Positions 17,416-26,255 of a stretch of DNA of 37,579 bases are shown here, piece after piece. The first letter of the stretch is position 1. Every line of letters begins with the position of its first letter. The position numbers and the translations under genes were made by a program. The DNA comes from Actinomycetota bacterium (lineage in GTDB: Bacteria > Actinomycetota > Thermoleophilia > Solirubrobacterales > Solirubrobacteraceae): assembly GCA_005885515.1 (NCBI GenBank), contig VAWK01000046.1, forward strand, positions 14,699 through 52,277. Direction: 5' to 3'. Below the pieces are notes generated by a model. That model worked only from the letters and a program-made list of their open reading frames with translations. It was not told the origin of the DNA and made no database searches.

Positions 17416-17548
17416 GCTGCGCTTCGAGTACGCGGCCCAGCTCCGCGACGAGCTGCGCGAGCTGCGCCGCGACCTGCGCGAGCTGCACGCCAGCGAGGCG
17501 CCGATCGCCCCGGCTCTGAGCGGCGGTGAGCCGGGCCCTGACAGCTAG
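17351..17548 (+). pseudogene. uvrB: Displaced UVR (UvrC-binding) domain of uvrB in the +1 frame
   Basis: This frame encodes [20 protein letters not shown] followed by LRFEYAAQLRDELRELRRDL. That is the UVR motif (Leu-Glu-x-x-Met, Ala-Ala, FExAAxLRD) found at the C-terminus of UvrB and in UvrC. It belongs to the end of the preceding uvrB and is not an independent gene, although GTG 17351 could in principle start it. The TAG stop at 17546-17548 is followed within 56 bases by the next gene. Confidence 0.85.
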
Positions 17549-17590
17549 ATCGGGAACGTCATCCCCGCCGAGGTGGCCGCAGACATAGCC

Positions 17591-17603
17591 TAGGATTGGC
17601 GCT
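17591..17603 (+). promoter_or_regulatory. Candidate -10 box and leaderless start for the DivIVA-like gene
   Basis: TAGGAT at 17591-17596 is separated by seven bases from GTG 17604. No Shine-Dalgarno is present. The geometry matches other apparently leaderless starts in the window. Confidence 0.4.
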
Positions 17604-18482
17604 GTGGACATCGACCGCCAGGCGATCGAGCGCCGCGACTTCCCGATCGTCAGGCGCGGCTATGAGCCCGCGGCCGTGGATGCGCATCTGCACGCGCTGG
17701 CCGCCGAGTTGGAGCAGCTCAGTCGCGGCCTCGCCGATGGCGAGGAGCTGTCGCTCGCAGCAGCGGCGAGCAGCCAGGTGCAGAGCATCCTGCGCGCGGC
17801 CGAGAAGGCAGCCGCCGAGATCGAGCGCGACGCGCTCGAGCGCGCGAGCAACCTGCGCGGCGGCGCCGACAGTGATGCCCAACGAACGCGCGAGGAGGCG
17901 ATCGCGGGAGCGCGCGCGCACCTCGCCGAGGTGGCGCAGGCGGCCTCGGCGCTGCTGCAGCGGGTGACGACGCTCGAGGGCGAGGTGGGCGCGCTGCTTG
18001 ACAACCTGCGCGACGGCGCCGGGCGGGTTGCCAGCGACGTGGCGGCCCTGGACGCGAGCATGGACGAGCTCTACGCCGCCGCAGCGGGGCCAGCGGCAGC
18101 GCCCGGGCGCGTCCAGCGCGCGCGTGCCGACGCTCCGGCAGCGTCCGCCGGGCAGGCGCAGCAGGCCGAGCGCGCGGGGGCGCAGGGCGCGGGCGCGGAG
18201 CGCACCGGGGCACGGGACGCAGGCGCGGAGCGCACCGGGGCGCAGGGCGCAGCTGCGGAGCGCGCGGCGCAGCCCGCGGTGCCCTCGCCGGCGCCGGCGG
18301 CGAGCTCGGAGAGCGCTCCGCCGGCCGACAACGGCGATCTCGACGGGGCGCGGCTGGTGGCCCTGAACATGGCTCTCAGCGGCGAGTCGCGCGCGGCCAC
18401 AGAGCGCTACCTGGCGGAGCACTTCCAGCTCGCCGAGCGTCAGTCGCTGATCGACGAGGTGTACGCGGCGATCGAAGACTGA
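17604..18482 (+). CDS. DivIVA-like coiled-coil protein with Ala-rich repeat linker
   Basis: 292 residues. The N-terminus (ERRDFPIVRRGYEPAAVDAH, then LHALAAELEQLS) matches the DivIVA/GpsB membrane-curvature domain, in which RGY and AVD mark the start of the coiled coil. Residues about 50-160 continue as Ala/Glu-rich coiled coil. Residues about 165-235 are a low-complexity linker with near-repeats of GAERTGARDA (DNA period 30 at 18192 and 18222). The final 45 residues (LVALNMALSGESRAATERYL) form a conserved-looking helical tail of unknown role. Such proteins usually organise cell-pole or septal wall synthesis at the inner membrane. Its position between uvrB and uvrA does not by itself imply a repair role. 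Confidence 0.78.
   Translation: MDIDRQAIERRDFPIVRRGYEPAAVDAHLHALAAELEQLSRGLADGEELSLAAAASSQVQSILRAAEKAAAEIERDALERASNLRGGADSDAQRTREEAIAGARAHLAEVAQAASALLQRVTTLEGEVGALLDNLRDGAGRVASDVAALDASMDELYAAAAGPAAAPGRVQRARADAPAASAGQAQQAERAGAQGAGAERTGARDAGAERTGAQGAAAERAAQPAVPSPAPAASSESAPPADNGDLDGARLVALNMALSGESRAATERYLAEHFQLAERQSLIDEVYAAIED
18192..18241. repeat. Period-30 direct repeats within the DivIVA-like gene
   Basis: The 20-base unit GGCGCGGAGCGCACCGGGGC occurs at 18192-18211 and 18222-18241 with a period of 30 bases (ten codons). A third, diverged decapeptide copy follows to about 18270. It encodes the Ala/Gly/Glu-rich linker and keeps the frame. Confidence 0.8.
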
Positions 18483-18529
18483 GGACGCCCCGACCCCGAC
18501 GCGGGCGCCGACGGGTCCCAGCCCTTGGG

Positions 18530-18543
18530 CGAACATCTGTTCG
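18530..18543. promoter_or_regulatory. LexA (SOS) box upstream of uvrA
   Basis: CGAACATCTGTTCG is an exact CGAAC-N4-GTTCG inverted repeat, the LexA site of Gram-positive and actinobacterial type. It lies 21 bases before the uvrA ATG, between TTGGGC (18525-18530, candidate -35) and TAGAAT (18550-18555, candidate -10). Bound LexA would therefore block the promoter and make uvrA DNA-damage inducible. Confidence 0.8.
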
Positions 18544-18549
18544 CAGTCA

Positions 18550-18555
18550 TAGAAT
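18550..18555 (+). promoter_or_regulatory. Candidate -10 box of uvrA
   Basis: TAGAAT is nine bases before ATG 18565. The spacing from TTGGGC (-35 candidate) is 19 bases, slightly long. A very short or absent leader is expected. Confidence 0.5.
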
Positions 18556-18564
18556 AGGCTGCGG

Positions 18565-21500
18565 ATGGGCGGCGGCGACCAAATCGTTATCTCGGGGGCA
18601 CGCGAGCACAACCTCAAGGACATCTCGCTCGCGCTGCCGCGCAACGCGCTCGTGGTCATCACGGGCCTGTCCGGGTCGGGCAAGAGCTCGCTGGCGTTCG
18701 ACACGATCTACGCCGAGGGCCAGCGCCGCTACGTGGAGTCGCTGTCGGCGTATGCGCGGCAGTTCCTGGGCCAGATGGACAAGCCCGACGTGGACTCCAT
18801 CGAAGGGCTTTCGCCGGCGATCTCGATCGACCAGAAGACCACCTCGCGCAACCCGCGCTCGACCGTGGGAACGGTGACCGAGATCTATGACTACCTGCGC
18901 CTGTTGTGGGCGCGCGTCGGCAAGCCGCACTGCCCGATCTGCGGCAGGCCGATCGTGGGGCAGTCGGCCGAGCAGATCATCGACCAGGTTATGGAGCTGC
19001 CCGAAGGCACGCGCTTCATGGTGCTGGCGCCGGTGGTGCGCGGACGCAAGGGGGAGTACGGCAAGCTGCTGGCCGAGCTGCGCGCGGACGGCTTCGCCCG
19101 CGTCAGGATCGACGGCCGCGTGCGCATGCTGGAGGAGTCGATCGTGCTGGACAAGCGCTACAAGCACGACATCTCGATCGTGGTCGACCGGCTGATCATG
19201 CGCCACGACGTGCGCAAGCGCCTCGCGGACTCGATCGAGACGGCGGTGGCGCAGGCGGACGGGCTGGTCGAGATCGAGGTCGTGGCGTCGCGCGACTCCT
19301 CGGACTCCGACCGTGACACGGGTGTCGCGCCGCATTCGACCGGCGCGCTGGGGGTGCGGGCCGCGGCGGCGCAGATCGTCCCCGGCCACGCGCCAGAGCC
19401 CGGCAGCGTGTTCACGTTCTCGGAGCGCTTTGCGTGTCCGGAGCACGGTCCGTCGCTGGTGGAGCTCGAGCCGCGGATCTTCTCGTTCAACTCGCCGCAC
19501 GGGGCGTGCGATCACTGCACTGGACTGGGCTCGCAGATGGAGATCGACCCCGAGCTGATCGTGCCCGATCCAACCCTGTCGATCGCCGAAGGCGCACTGT
19601 CGCCATGGGCAAACAGCTCCTCCAGCTACTACGAGCTGCTAACCGAGGCGATCGCCGAACGCTACGGGGTGGATCTGGAGGTGCCATGGCAGGATCTCCC
19701 CACCGAGCACCGCGACCTGTTCCTGCACGGCACCGACGGGGAGCCGGTGCGCGTGTCCTACCGCAATCGCTATGGGCGGCGCCGCTCGTACGCGACGAGG
19801 TTCGAGGGCATCGTCGCCAACCTGCAGCGCCGCTACCGCGAGACCGAGTCGGAGTTCACGCGCGAGAAAATCGAGGAGTTCATGTCGCTGCGGCCCTGCC
19901 CCGCATGCGGGGGCGCGCGGCTGCGGGCCGAGTCGCGCGCCGTCCTCGTGGGCGGCGCGCGGATCGAGGATTTCTGCGCGCTGTCAGCGCGGCGAGCGCT
20001 CCAGTGGCTCGCCGAGATCGAGCTTTCGGAGACCGACCGCCACGTCGCGCGGCTGATCCTGCGCGAGATCTCCGAGCGCCTGCAGTTCCTGGAGAACGTC
20101 GGCATCGGCTATCTGTCGATGGACCGCGCGGCGGCCACGCTCTCGGGCGGCGAGGCGCAGCGGATCCGGCTGGCAACCCAGATCGGGTCCTCGCTGGTCG
20201 GGGTGCTCTACATCCTCGATGAGCCCTCGATCGGACTGCACCAGCGCGACAACTCCAAGCTGATCGGCACGCTCGAGCGGCTGCGCGACCTCGGCAACAC
20301 CGTGATCGTGGTCGAGCACGACGAGCAGACGATGCGCGCCGCCGATCATCTCGTCGACCTCGGCCCGGGCGCGGGCGAGCACGGCGGTCATGTCGTGGCG
20401 CAGGGCACGGCGGCCAATGTCGAACACGTGGCGGAGTCGCTCACCGGGCAGTTCCTGGCCGGGGTGCGCGCGATCGACACGCCACGACGACGCCGGCGCC
20501 CCAGCGGCTACATCGAGATCCTCGGTGCGAGCCAGCACAACCTGCGCGACATCGACGTGCGTGTACCGCTCGGCGTGCTGACCTGCGTGACCGGGGTGTC
20601 GGGGTCGGGCAAGTCGACGCTGGTCAACGACGTGCTGTTCAAGTCCGTGGCCAACAGCCTGCACCGAGCGCGCCAGCGCCCGGGCGCGCATCGCGCGATC
20701 CACGGCCTCGACCAGCTGGACAAGATCATCGCCGTCGACCAGTCGCCGATCGGGCGCACGCCGCGGTCCAACCCAGCCACGTACACGGGCCTGTTCGATG
20801 TGATCCGGGACCTCTTCTCCAAGACCCCGGAGGCGCGCGCGCGCGGCTACAAGCCGGGCCGCTTCAGCTTCAACGTCAAGGGCGGACGCTGCGAGGTGTG
20901 CCGGGGCGATGGGCAGATCAAGATCGAGATGCACTTCCTGCCCGATGTGTACGTGCCGTGCGAGCAATGCCACGGAAAGCGCTACAACCGCGAGACGCTC
21001 GAGATCCGCTTCAAGGGTCGCAACATCGCCGATGTGCTCGACATGCCGGTCGAGCAGGCGCTTGGCTTCTTCGAGCACATCCCCAAGGTCCGCCGCCGGC
21101 TGGAGACGCTGAACGCGGTCGGGCTCGGCTACGTGCGCCTGGGGCAACCCGCCACGACGCTGTCCGGCGGCGAGGCCCAGCGCGTCAAGCTCGCCACCGA
21201 GCTGTCCAAGGTGGCGACCGGGCGCACGCTGTACATCCTCGACGAGCCCACCACGGGCCTGCACTTCGCCGACGTGCAGCGGCTGCTGGATGTGCTGCGC
21301 CGGCTGATCGAGGCCGGCAACAGCGTGGTCGTGATCGAGCACAACCTCGACGTGATCAAGTGCGCCGACCGGATCATCGACATGGGTCCCGAGGGGGGCG
21401 AGGAGGGCGGTCTGGCGATCGCGCAGGGAACCCCCGAGGACGTGGCCGCCGAGCCGGCCTCCCATACGGGGCGGTTCCTCAGCCGCGTGCTCGTGCCGGC

Positions 21501-21570
21501 GGCGCGGCGCGGCAAGAGCTCCGCCGCCGACGGCGGACGTCGCCGGCGAGCGGCGAAGGTCGCCGCTTGA
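18565..21570 (+). CDS. uvrA: Excinuclease ABC subunit A
   Basis: 1001 residues, a little longer than the usual 940-980. It is the damage-sensing ABC-type ATPase that loads UvrB. The first nucleotide site has Walker [20 protein letters not shown] and signature [20 protein letters not shown], with Walker [15 protein letters not shown]. The second has [16 protein letters not shown] and [20 protein letters not shown] with [14 protein letters not shown]. Zinc modules are visible at CPICG, CPEHG..CDHC, CPACGG and [14 protein letters not shown]; the third Cys position in the second is replaced by His (CPEHG). Extra length comes from a low-complexity insertion near residues 245-280. Expression is probably LexA-controlled. 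The stop overlaps the acyltransferase start. Confidence 0.97.
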   Translation: MGGGDQIVISGAREHNLKDISLALPRNALVVITGLSGSGKSSLAFDTIYAEGQRRYVESLSAYARQFLGQMDKPDVDSIEGLSPAISIDQKTTSRNPRSTVGTVTEIYDYLRLLWARVGKPHCPICGRPIVGQSAEQIIDQVMELPEGTRFMVLAPVVRGRKGEYGKLLAELRADGFARVRIDGRVRMLEESIVLDKRYKHDISIVVDRLIMRHDVRKRLADSIETAVAQADGLVEIEVVASRDSSDSDRDTGVAPHSTGALGVRAAAAQIVPGHAPEPGSVFTFSERFACPEHGPSLVELEPRIFSFNSPHGACDHCTGLGSQMEIDPELIVPDPTLSIAEGALSPWANSSSSYYELLTEAIAERYGVDLEVPWQDLPTEHRDLFLHGTDGEPVRVSYRNRYGRRRSYATRFEGIVANLQRRYRETESEFTREKIEEFMSLRPCPACGGARLRAESRAVLVGGARIEDFCALSARRALQWLAEIELSETDRHVARLILREISERLQFLENVGIGYLSMDRAAATLSGGEAQRIRLATQIGSSLVGVLYILDEPSIGLHQRDNSKLIGTLERLRDLGNTVIVVEHDEQTMRAADHLVDLGPGAGEHGGHVVAQGTAANVEHVAESLTGQFLAGVRAIDTPRRRRRPSGYIEILGASQHNLRDIDVRVPLGVLTCVTGVSGSGKSTLVNDVLFKSVANSLHRARQRPGAHRAIHGLDQLDKIIAVDQSPIGRTPRSNPATYTGLFDVIRDLFSKTPEARARGYKPGRFSFNVKGGRCEVCRGDGQIKIEMHFLPDVYVPCEQCHGKRYNRETLEIRFKGRNIADVLDMPVEQALGFFEHIPKVRRRLETLNAVGLGYVRLGQPATTLSGGEAQRVKLATELSKVATGRTLYILDEPTTGLHFADVQRLLDVLRRLIEAGNSVVVIEHNLDVIKCADRIIDMGPEGGEEGGLAIAQGTPEDVAAEPASHTGRFLSRVLVPAARRGKSSAADGGRRRRAAKVAA

Positions 21571-22154
21571 TCGAGGGCGTTGGCCGCGCCCGGCTGTGGG
21601 CGCAGAAGTGGCGCTGGTACGAGCGCAACTCGCTGCCCTGGAACCGCGCCGGGATCCACTGGCAGTTTCTGCGCCGCGAGGCGTTCGTGCGCTGGCCGGT
21701 GCACGGCAACGTGCTGGAGGCGCTGCGCGCGGGGCGCCTGGAGATCGGACCCGGGGTGCTGCTCGAGCCGGGCGTGTGGATCACCGCTCCGGGGGACGCG
21801 CGCGTGCGCATCGGCGCGGGCACGTTCCTCAACCTCGGCGTGATGATCGCCGCCCAGGAGCTCGTGGAGATCGGCGAGCATTGCATGCTCGCCAATGGAT
21901 GCTTCGTGAGCGACTCGAGCCATCGCTACGACGATCCCGGCATGCCGATCACCTGGCAGGGCTTCGAGAGCAAGGGACCGACGCGCATAGGCGACAACTG
22001 CTGGCTTGGCGCCCACGTGGTCGTTACCAGCGGCGTGACGATCGGCGAGCGGTGCGTGGTCGGCGCCAACAGCGTGGTGACGAGCGATCTCGAGCCGTTC
22101 ACGCTCGCCGCCGGCCTGCCGGCGCGCGTGCTGCGCCCAATCCGGCCCGCCTGA
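21567..22154 (+). CDS. Hexapeptide-repeat (left-handed beta-helix) acyltransferase
   Basis: 195 residues. An N-terminal basic/aromatic region ([15 protein letters not shown]) precedes a left-handed beta-helix with imperfect hexapeptide repeats. The maltose/galactoside O-acetyltransferase-like core is [20 protein letters not shown], then [20 protein letters not shown] and [10 protein letters not shown]. Such enzymes acetylate sugars using acetyl-CoA as a trimer; the acceptor here is unknown. TTG 21567 overlaps the uvrA stop (TTGA) and has GAAGG seven bases upstream inside the uvrA end, so it is translationally coupled to uvrA. Linkage to a repair gene is unusual and may only reflect position. 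A 10-bp hairpin 114 bases after the stop may end the transcript. Confidence 0.85.
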   Translation: MIEGVGRARLWAQKWRWYERNSLPWNRAGIHWQFLRREAFVRWPVHGNVLEALRAGRLEIGPGVLLEPGVWITAPGDARVRIGAGTFLNLGVMIAAQELVEIGEHCMLANGCFVSDSSHRYDDPGMPITWQGFESKGPTRIGDNCWLGAHVVVTSGVTIGERCVVGANSVVTSDLEPFTLAAGLPARVLRPIRPA

Positions 22155-22267
22155 TCGGGGCCCGCGCGCCGTCGATCAACCGCTCCGGCTCGCAGGGCAA
22201 CCGGGGCTCGTCAGCTTCCCGCAGCTGCAGATCGCGCGCTCCCAGCGGTCAGGGCTACGTTGGCGAG

Positions 22268-22298
22268 GCCGCGCCAGGCCGTCTGGGTCTGGCGCGGC
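22268..22298 (+). terminator. Hairpin without T-run after the uvrA-acyltransferase unit
   Basis: GCCGCGCCAG (22268-22277) pairs perfectly with CTGGCGCGGC (22289-22298) across an 11-base loop. There is no T-run after it, so it resembles the I-shaped terminators proposed for high-GC bacteria. The remainder of 22155-22419 holds no gene; TATAGG at about 22392 is a weak candidate -10 for the nitroreductase. Confidence 0.4.
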
Positions 22299-22419
22299 TG
22301 CACCGCGGGCGAGCATGACATGGCTGCCGAACCCCGCTGTGGATCGGCTTGGACGGATTCGCACCCCGCGCCCTGCCTGTGCCGTCGCGCCTATAGGGTG
22401 GCGCTGGCACTGTTAACCG

Positions 22420-23073
22420 ATGGAAGTCTACGAGGCCATGCGCAGCGCGCCCACGACGCGCGCCTTTGCGCCCGATCCCGTTCCCGCGCAACTGCTGCGG
22501 CGCGTGCTCGACAATGCCCGCTTTGCCCCCAGCGGCGGAAACCGCCAGGGCTGGCGCGTGGTCGTCGTGCAGGATCCCGACACGCGCCGCGCGCTGCGGG
22601 ATCTGTACCAGCCGCACTGGCGCGCCTACATGCAGCGAACGGGCGGCGCCGCGCTGCTGGCCGATCCCAAAGCGCTCGACCCGGCGAGCGCGCGCCGGCT
22701 GCAAGCCGCCGACGCTTTCGCCGAGCGCCTGCACGACGTGCCGGTGCACCTGGTGGTGTGTGTCGCGCTGAGCGAGCTGGCGATCGTCGACACCGGCCTC
22801 GACCGCCCGAGCATCGTCGGCGGCGCGTCGATCTACCCGTTCGTGCAGAACATCCTGCTGGGCTTGCGCGCCGAGGGCCTCGGCGCAGCGCTGACCACGC
22901 TGCTCACGCCGGCCGAGCCCGAGGTCAAGCGCCTGCTGTCGATCCCGGACGACGTCGCGCTCGCGGCCTACGTCCTGGTGGGTCGCCGCAGCACGCCCTG
23001 GCCCGAGCGCCTCGCGCGTCGGCCGGTCGAGTCCTTTGCGTTCGCCGAGCGCTACGGGCAGGCGCTTACCTGA
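22420..23073 (+). CDS. Nitroreductase-family FMN oxidoreductase
   Basis: 217 residues. The N-terminus MEVYEAMRSAPTTRAFAPDP, then RRVLDNARFAPSGGNRQGWR, is the FMN-binding signature of the NfsA/NfsB superfamily (Arg pair and SGGN). A C-terminal LVGRRS stretch closes the fold. Enzymes of this family reduce nitro compounds, quinones or flavins with NAD(P)H; some are specialised dehalogenases or F420-linked reductases. The natural substrate is unknown. The ATG at 22420 is the first plausible start. It is followed after 15 bases by a methyltransferase gene, probably cotranscribed. Confidence 0.9.
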   Translation: MEVYEAMRSAPTTRAFAPDPVPAQLLRRVLDNARFAPSGGNRQGWRVVVVQDPDTRRALRDLYQPHWRAYMQRTGGAALLADPKALDPASARRLQAADAFAERLHDVPVHLVVCVALSELAIVDTGLDRPSIVGGASIYPFVQNILLGLRAEGLGAALTTLLTPAEPEVKRLLSIPDDVALAAYVLVGRRSTPWPERLARRPVESFAFAERYGQALT

Positions 23074-23088
23074 TCGACGACAGACGCA

Positions 23089-23784
23089 GTGTCCGCCACC
23101 GGCATCCGCGCGATCGACGCTCCCGCTGACGAGCACGCGCTCGAGCGGTTGCTGGCCGAACAGATCGCCTACTACCGCGCCAGGGCGCCGGAGTACGAGC
23201 GGTATGCGATCCCCGGCTGGCACGGCGATGAGCTGGTCAGCGCCCTCGATTGCTTCAGGCCCGCCGGGCACGTCCTAGAGCTCGCCTGCGGAACCGGCGT
23301 GTGGACCGAGCAGCTGGCGCGCCACGCACGCAGCCTCACCGCGATCGACGCAGCTCCCGAGATGCTCGCCATCGCTCGGGCACGGGCAGGCGGCGAGCGC
23401 GTGCGGTTTCTGGAGGCGGACATCTTCAGCTGGAAGCCCGACCGTCGCTACGACGTCGTCGCGTTCGCGTTCTGGCTCTCCCACGTCCCGCCCGAGCGCT
23501 TCGAGTCGTTCTGGAGACTCGTGACCGCATGCCTGCGCCCCGGTGGTCGCGTCTTCTTCATCGACGACACGCACCGGACACCCGATGAACTGCTCGACGG
23601 CGAGTCCGGGTCGACCGTCAGACGACGCCTGAACGACGGGAGCGTCCGCCGCATCGTCAAGGTTGCGCACAGCCCAGAGAGGCTCGAGCGGATGCTCGCG
23701 AAGCTCGGCTGGCAGGTGCGGATCACCCAGACCTCTGAGCCGTTCTTCTGGGGCGAGGGGCGTTTCGCGCCGGCGCACGGCTAG
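23089..23784 (+). CDS. Class I SAM-dependent methyltransferase
   Basis: 231 residues. The motif I loop VLELACGTGVWTEQLARHA is the SAM-binding glycine loop (ELACGTG). It is followed by the acidic motif LTAIDAAPEMLAIARARA, motif III FLEADIFSWKPDRRYDVV and CLRPGGRVFFIDD. This is a small-molecule type methyltransferase; the substrate cannot be inferred. GTG 23089 begins 15 bases after the nitroreductase stop. The gene converges with panB eight bases away. Confidence 0.9.
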   Translation: MSATGIRAIDAPADEHALERLLAEQIAYYRARAPEYERYAIPGWHGDELVSALDCFRPAGHVLELACGTGVWTEQLARHARSLTAIDAAPEMLAIARARAGGERVRFLEADIFSWKPDRRYDVVAFAFWLSHVPPERFESFWRLVTACLRPGGRVFFIDDTHRTPDELLDGESGSTVRRRLNDGSVRRIVKVAHSPERLERMLAKLGWQVRITQTSEPFFWGEGRFAPAHG

Positions 23785-23792
23785 CGCAGCGC

Positions 23793-24701
23793 TCAGGACA
23801 GGCGTCGGTGCAGCTGCGCCAGCTCGCCGGGGTCGATCGAGTAGGTGTGCTCGGGCCCTGGATACCGGCGCGCGCGCACATCCTCGGCAAAGGCCGCGAC
23901 GCCCGCATTCATCTCCTCCTGGAGGTTGGCGTAGCGCTTGACAAAGCGCGGCCCCAGTCCGTCGCGAATCCCCAGCAGGTCGTGGAAAACGAGCACCTGT
24001 CCGTCGGTGGCAGGCCCCGCTCCGATGCCGATCACGGGGATCTCCACGCGAGGCATGAGCTCCTCTGCGACCGCGCTGGGGATGGCCTCGAACACGAGCG
24101 CGAAGCAGCCGGCACGCTGCAGCTCCAGTGCCTCCGAGGCGATGCGCGCGGCAGCCCCGGCGGTGCGGCCCTGGGCCTTCCAGCCACCCAGCGCGGTGGA
24201 CGTCTGCGGCGTCAGGCCGACGTGTCCCATCACAGGGATGCCGGCGCCGATGATCGCGCGCGCCCTGCTCACCGATGCCGGCCTGCCGCCCTCGAGCTTC
24301 ACCGCCTCGCAGCCCGCCTCCTTGACCATGCGCAGGGCCGATCCGATCGCCTGCTCGTCCGAGACCTCGTAGGAGCCGAACGGCAAATCGCCGATCATGA
24401 GCGGGGTGTGCAGGCCGCGGCGCACGGCGCGGGCCAACACGAGCATCTCCTCGAGCGCCACCGGCGTGGTCGCGCTGTGCCCGAGCACGGTGGTGGCGGC
24501 GGAGTCGCCGACGAGCACCAGATCGACCCCAGCCGCCTCGGCTGCGCGCGCGCTCGGGTAGTCGTACGCGGTGACCATCACGATGGGATCGCCAAGCCGC
24601 TTCTTTTCGATCAGCAGCGGCAGCGTCATCGGCAGGCGCCCCGGATCGGGCGGCGCCTGCGGGAGCGCCGCGGGGAGGATTGGATCGGTGTGACTCGACA
24701 T
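23793..24701 (-). CDS. panB: 3-methyl-2-oxobutanoate hydroxymethyltransferase
   Basis: 302 residues; makes ketopantoate from 2-oxoisovalerate and 5,10-methylenetetrahydrofolate in pantothenate synthesis. Motifs are MVTAYDYPSARAAEAAGVDL, LVGDSAATTVLGH (metal-binding Asp), VKLEGG, PVMGHVGLTPQ and GIGAGPATDGQVLVFHDLLG. An N-terminal extension of about 24 residues precedes the core. ATG 24701 has AGAGGAAG just upstream. It lies 30 bases downstream of panD in a panC-panD-panB operon on the minus strand. Confidence 0.96.
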   Translation of the reverse strand: MSSHTDPILPAALPQAPPDPGRLPMTLPLLIEKKRLGDPIVMVTAYDYPSARAAEAAGVDLVLVGDSAATTVLGHSATTPVALEEMLVLARAVRRGLHTPLMIGDLPFGSYEVSDEQAIGSALRMVKEAGCEAVKLEGGRPASVSRARAIIGAGIPVMGHVGLTPQTSTALGGWKAQGRTAGAAARIASEALELQRAGCFALVFEAIPSAVAEELMPRVEIPVIGIGAGPATDGQVLVFHDLLGIRDGLGPRFVKRYANLQEEMNAGVAAFAEDVRARRYPGPEHTYSIDPGELAQLHRRLS

Positions 24702-24731
24702 GTCTTCCTCTCTGACGCCGGTTGACCCCCG

Positions 24732-25115
24732 CTAGGAGAGCAGGGTGGCCACCTCGTCGTCGACGGTGATGATGCGGTTGGTGCCCGCCTGTACGTGAAC
24801 CACGCGCGGCCGGTAGCGCGCGAGCTCAGCCTCGCTGTAGTTGGCGTAGGAGACGACGATCACGGTGTCGCCGTCGTGGACCAGGCGGGCGGCGGCGCCG
24901 TTGATCTGCATCGCGCCGGACCCACGCTGCCCGGCGATCGTATAGGTCTCAAACCGGGCGCCGTTGTCGAGGTCTAGGACCTGCACCTGCTCGTGCTCGA
25001 GGATGTCGGCGGCATCGAGCAGGTCCGGATCGATCGTGATCGAGCCCACGTAGTGGAGGTCGCACCCGGTGATCGTGGCGCGGTGGATCTTGGACTTGAG
25101 CATCACGCGTTGCAT
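24732..25115 (-). CDS. panD: Aspartate 1-decarboxylase precursor
   Basis: 127 residues, the normal size. It decarboxylates L-aspartate to beta-alanine for pantothenate. The zymogen self-cleaves between Gly24 and Ser25 (YVGSITID) to create the pyruvoyl cofactor, and this site is intact. [12 protein letters not shown] near the N-terminus and RIITVDDE near the C-terminus are typical. The ATG shares one base with the panC stop (TGATG), so the two genes are translationally coupled. Confidence 0.96.
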   Translation of the reverse strand: MQRVMLKSKIHRATITGCDLHYVGSITIDPDLLDAADILEHEQVQVLDLDNGARFETYTIAGQRGSGAMQINGAAARLVHDGDTVIVVSYANYSEAELARYRPRVVHVQAGTNRIITVDDEVATLLS

Positions 25116-26008
25116 CAGGCGAGGGCCTTTCCTGGTAGTGGTCGGCGGGGATTCGGCGCGCCCTGCGGCACAAGCACTGCGTTGTCGATCAGACGCACGT
25201 GACCGACACGTGCCGCGAGCACGAGCAGGCCGGCGCCGGTGAGCGTGTCGATCGGCTCGAGCGTGTCCGGGTCCACGAGCGACACGTACTCGGGCTCGAT
25301 GCCGCTCGCGTGCAACCGTGCGACGCCCGCCTCCACGAGCGTGCTGGCAGCCCGCTCGCCGGCGATCACGCGCTCGCGCGCGGCGTCCAATGCGGCCGGG
25401 ATGGCCAGCGCCCGGTGGCGCTCCTCGGCCGAAAGGAGCGCGTTGCGGCTGGACATCGCGAGCCCGTCGGGCTCGCGCACAGTTGGCAGCGCCTCGATGC
25501 GGACTGGCAGGTTGAGATCCTCGACTAGGCGGCGGATCACGACCACCTGCTGGGCGTCCTTCTGGCCGAAGTAGGTGACGTCGGGCAGCGCCATGCACAG
25601 CAGCTTGGTCACCACCGTCGTGACGCCGCGGAAATGCTCGCTGCCCCGCGCCGCGCCCTCGAATCGCTCGGTTAGCCCGAGCACTTCCACGGAGGTGGCA
25701 AAACCCGGCGGGTAGACCTCCTCGACCGATGGGGCGAACAGCAGATCGGCGCCGGCTGCCTCGGCGAGCGCGGCGTCACGCCGCTCATTGCGCGGATAGC
25801 GCTCCAGGTCCGAACGCTCGTTGAACTGCGAGGGGTTGAGGAACAGCGACACGGCCACCACGCCGTCATGCGCACGCGCATGACGAATCAGGGAGAGATG
25901 GCCCTCGTGCAGCGCACCCATCGTGGGCACGAGCGCGATGCTGTGCTGGGCGGTGCGATGAGGCCGCAGCGCAGCACGGAGCTCTGCCACTGTGCGCACG
26001 ACCATCAT
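25115..26008 (-). CDS. panC: Pantothenate synthetase (pantoate-beta-alanine ligase)
   Basis: 297 residues; joins pantoate and beta-alanine with ATP through a pantoyl-adenylate. The HIGH-like signature is [17 protein letters not shown], followed by [28 protein letters not shown] and LAMSSRN (the KMSKS-equivalent loop). It is the first gene of panC-panD-panB. Two adjacent ATG codons (26008 and 26005) can start it, and neither has a clear Shine-Dalgarno. Confidence 0.96.
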   Translation of the reverse strand: MMVVRTVAELRAALRPHRTAQHSIALVPTMGALHEGHLSLIRHARAHDGVVAVSLFLNPSQFNERSDLERYPRNERRDAALAEAAGADLLFAPSVEEVYPPGFATSVEVLGLTERFEGAARGSEHFRGVTTVVTKLLCMALPDVTYFGQKDAQQVVVIRRLVEDLNLPVRIEALPTVREPDGLAMSSRNALLSAEERHRALAIPAALDAARERVIAGERAASTLVEAGVARLHASGIEPEYVSLVDPDTLEPIDTLTGAGLLVLAARVGHVRLIDNAVLVPQGAPNPRRPLPGKALA

Positions 26009-26255
26009 GCGCGGAGCGGGGATCGGTCGGGGTGGCTCATGGCTTCGGTCCAGTTCCCTCGGGGATACCGGCGCGACTGAAAGATGTCAGGCGATCTGTG
26101 CTAGGTCCATCCCGAGCGGCGCTCGGTGACGGCGTAACAATCATACCGGCCGAGGCGGCCCGCTCGCAGGCTGCCCGCGGCCCCCGAAGGCACCCCCGGG
26201 GGCGCTCGCAGGCAGCCGCGGCGCCGCTCTCAGGCAGCCCCCGGCCCGCGCGGCG
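26009..26255. repeat. Intergenic region with three imperfect 20-bp direct repeats and a GC palindrome
   Basis: 247 bases between the carboxyltransferase stop and the panC start; no gene seen. CGCTCGCAGGCTGCCCGCGG (26161), CGCTCGCAGGCAGCCGCGG (26203) and CGCTCTCAGGCAGCCCCCGG (26225) are diverged copies of one unit. A perfect CCCCCGGGGG palindrome lies at 26193-26202 between the first two. They could form the terminator of the upstream gene or part of the pan promoter; the sequence does not decide. Confidence 0.6.

Noticed and set aside
22155..22419. Possible small gene between the acyltransferase and nitroreductase
   Set aside because: No frame with a convincing start, ribosome binding site or conserved composition; only a hairpin is supported.
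26161..26245. Mobile-element ends or a CRISPR array
   Set aside because: The repeats are diverged and irregularly spaced with no transposase or cas gene nearby.
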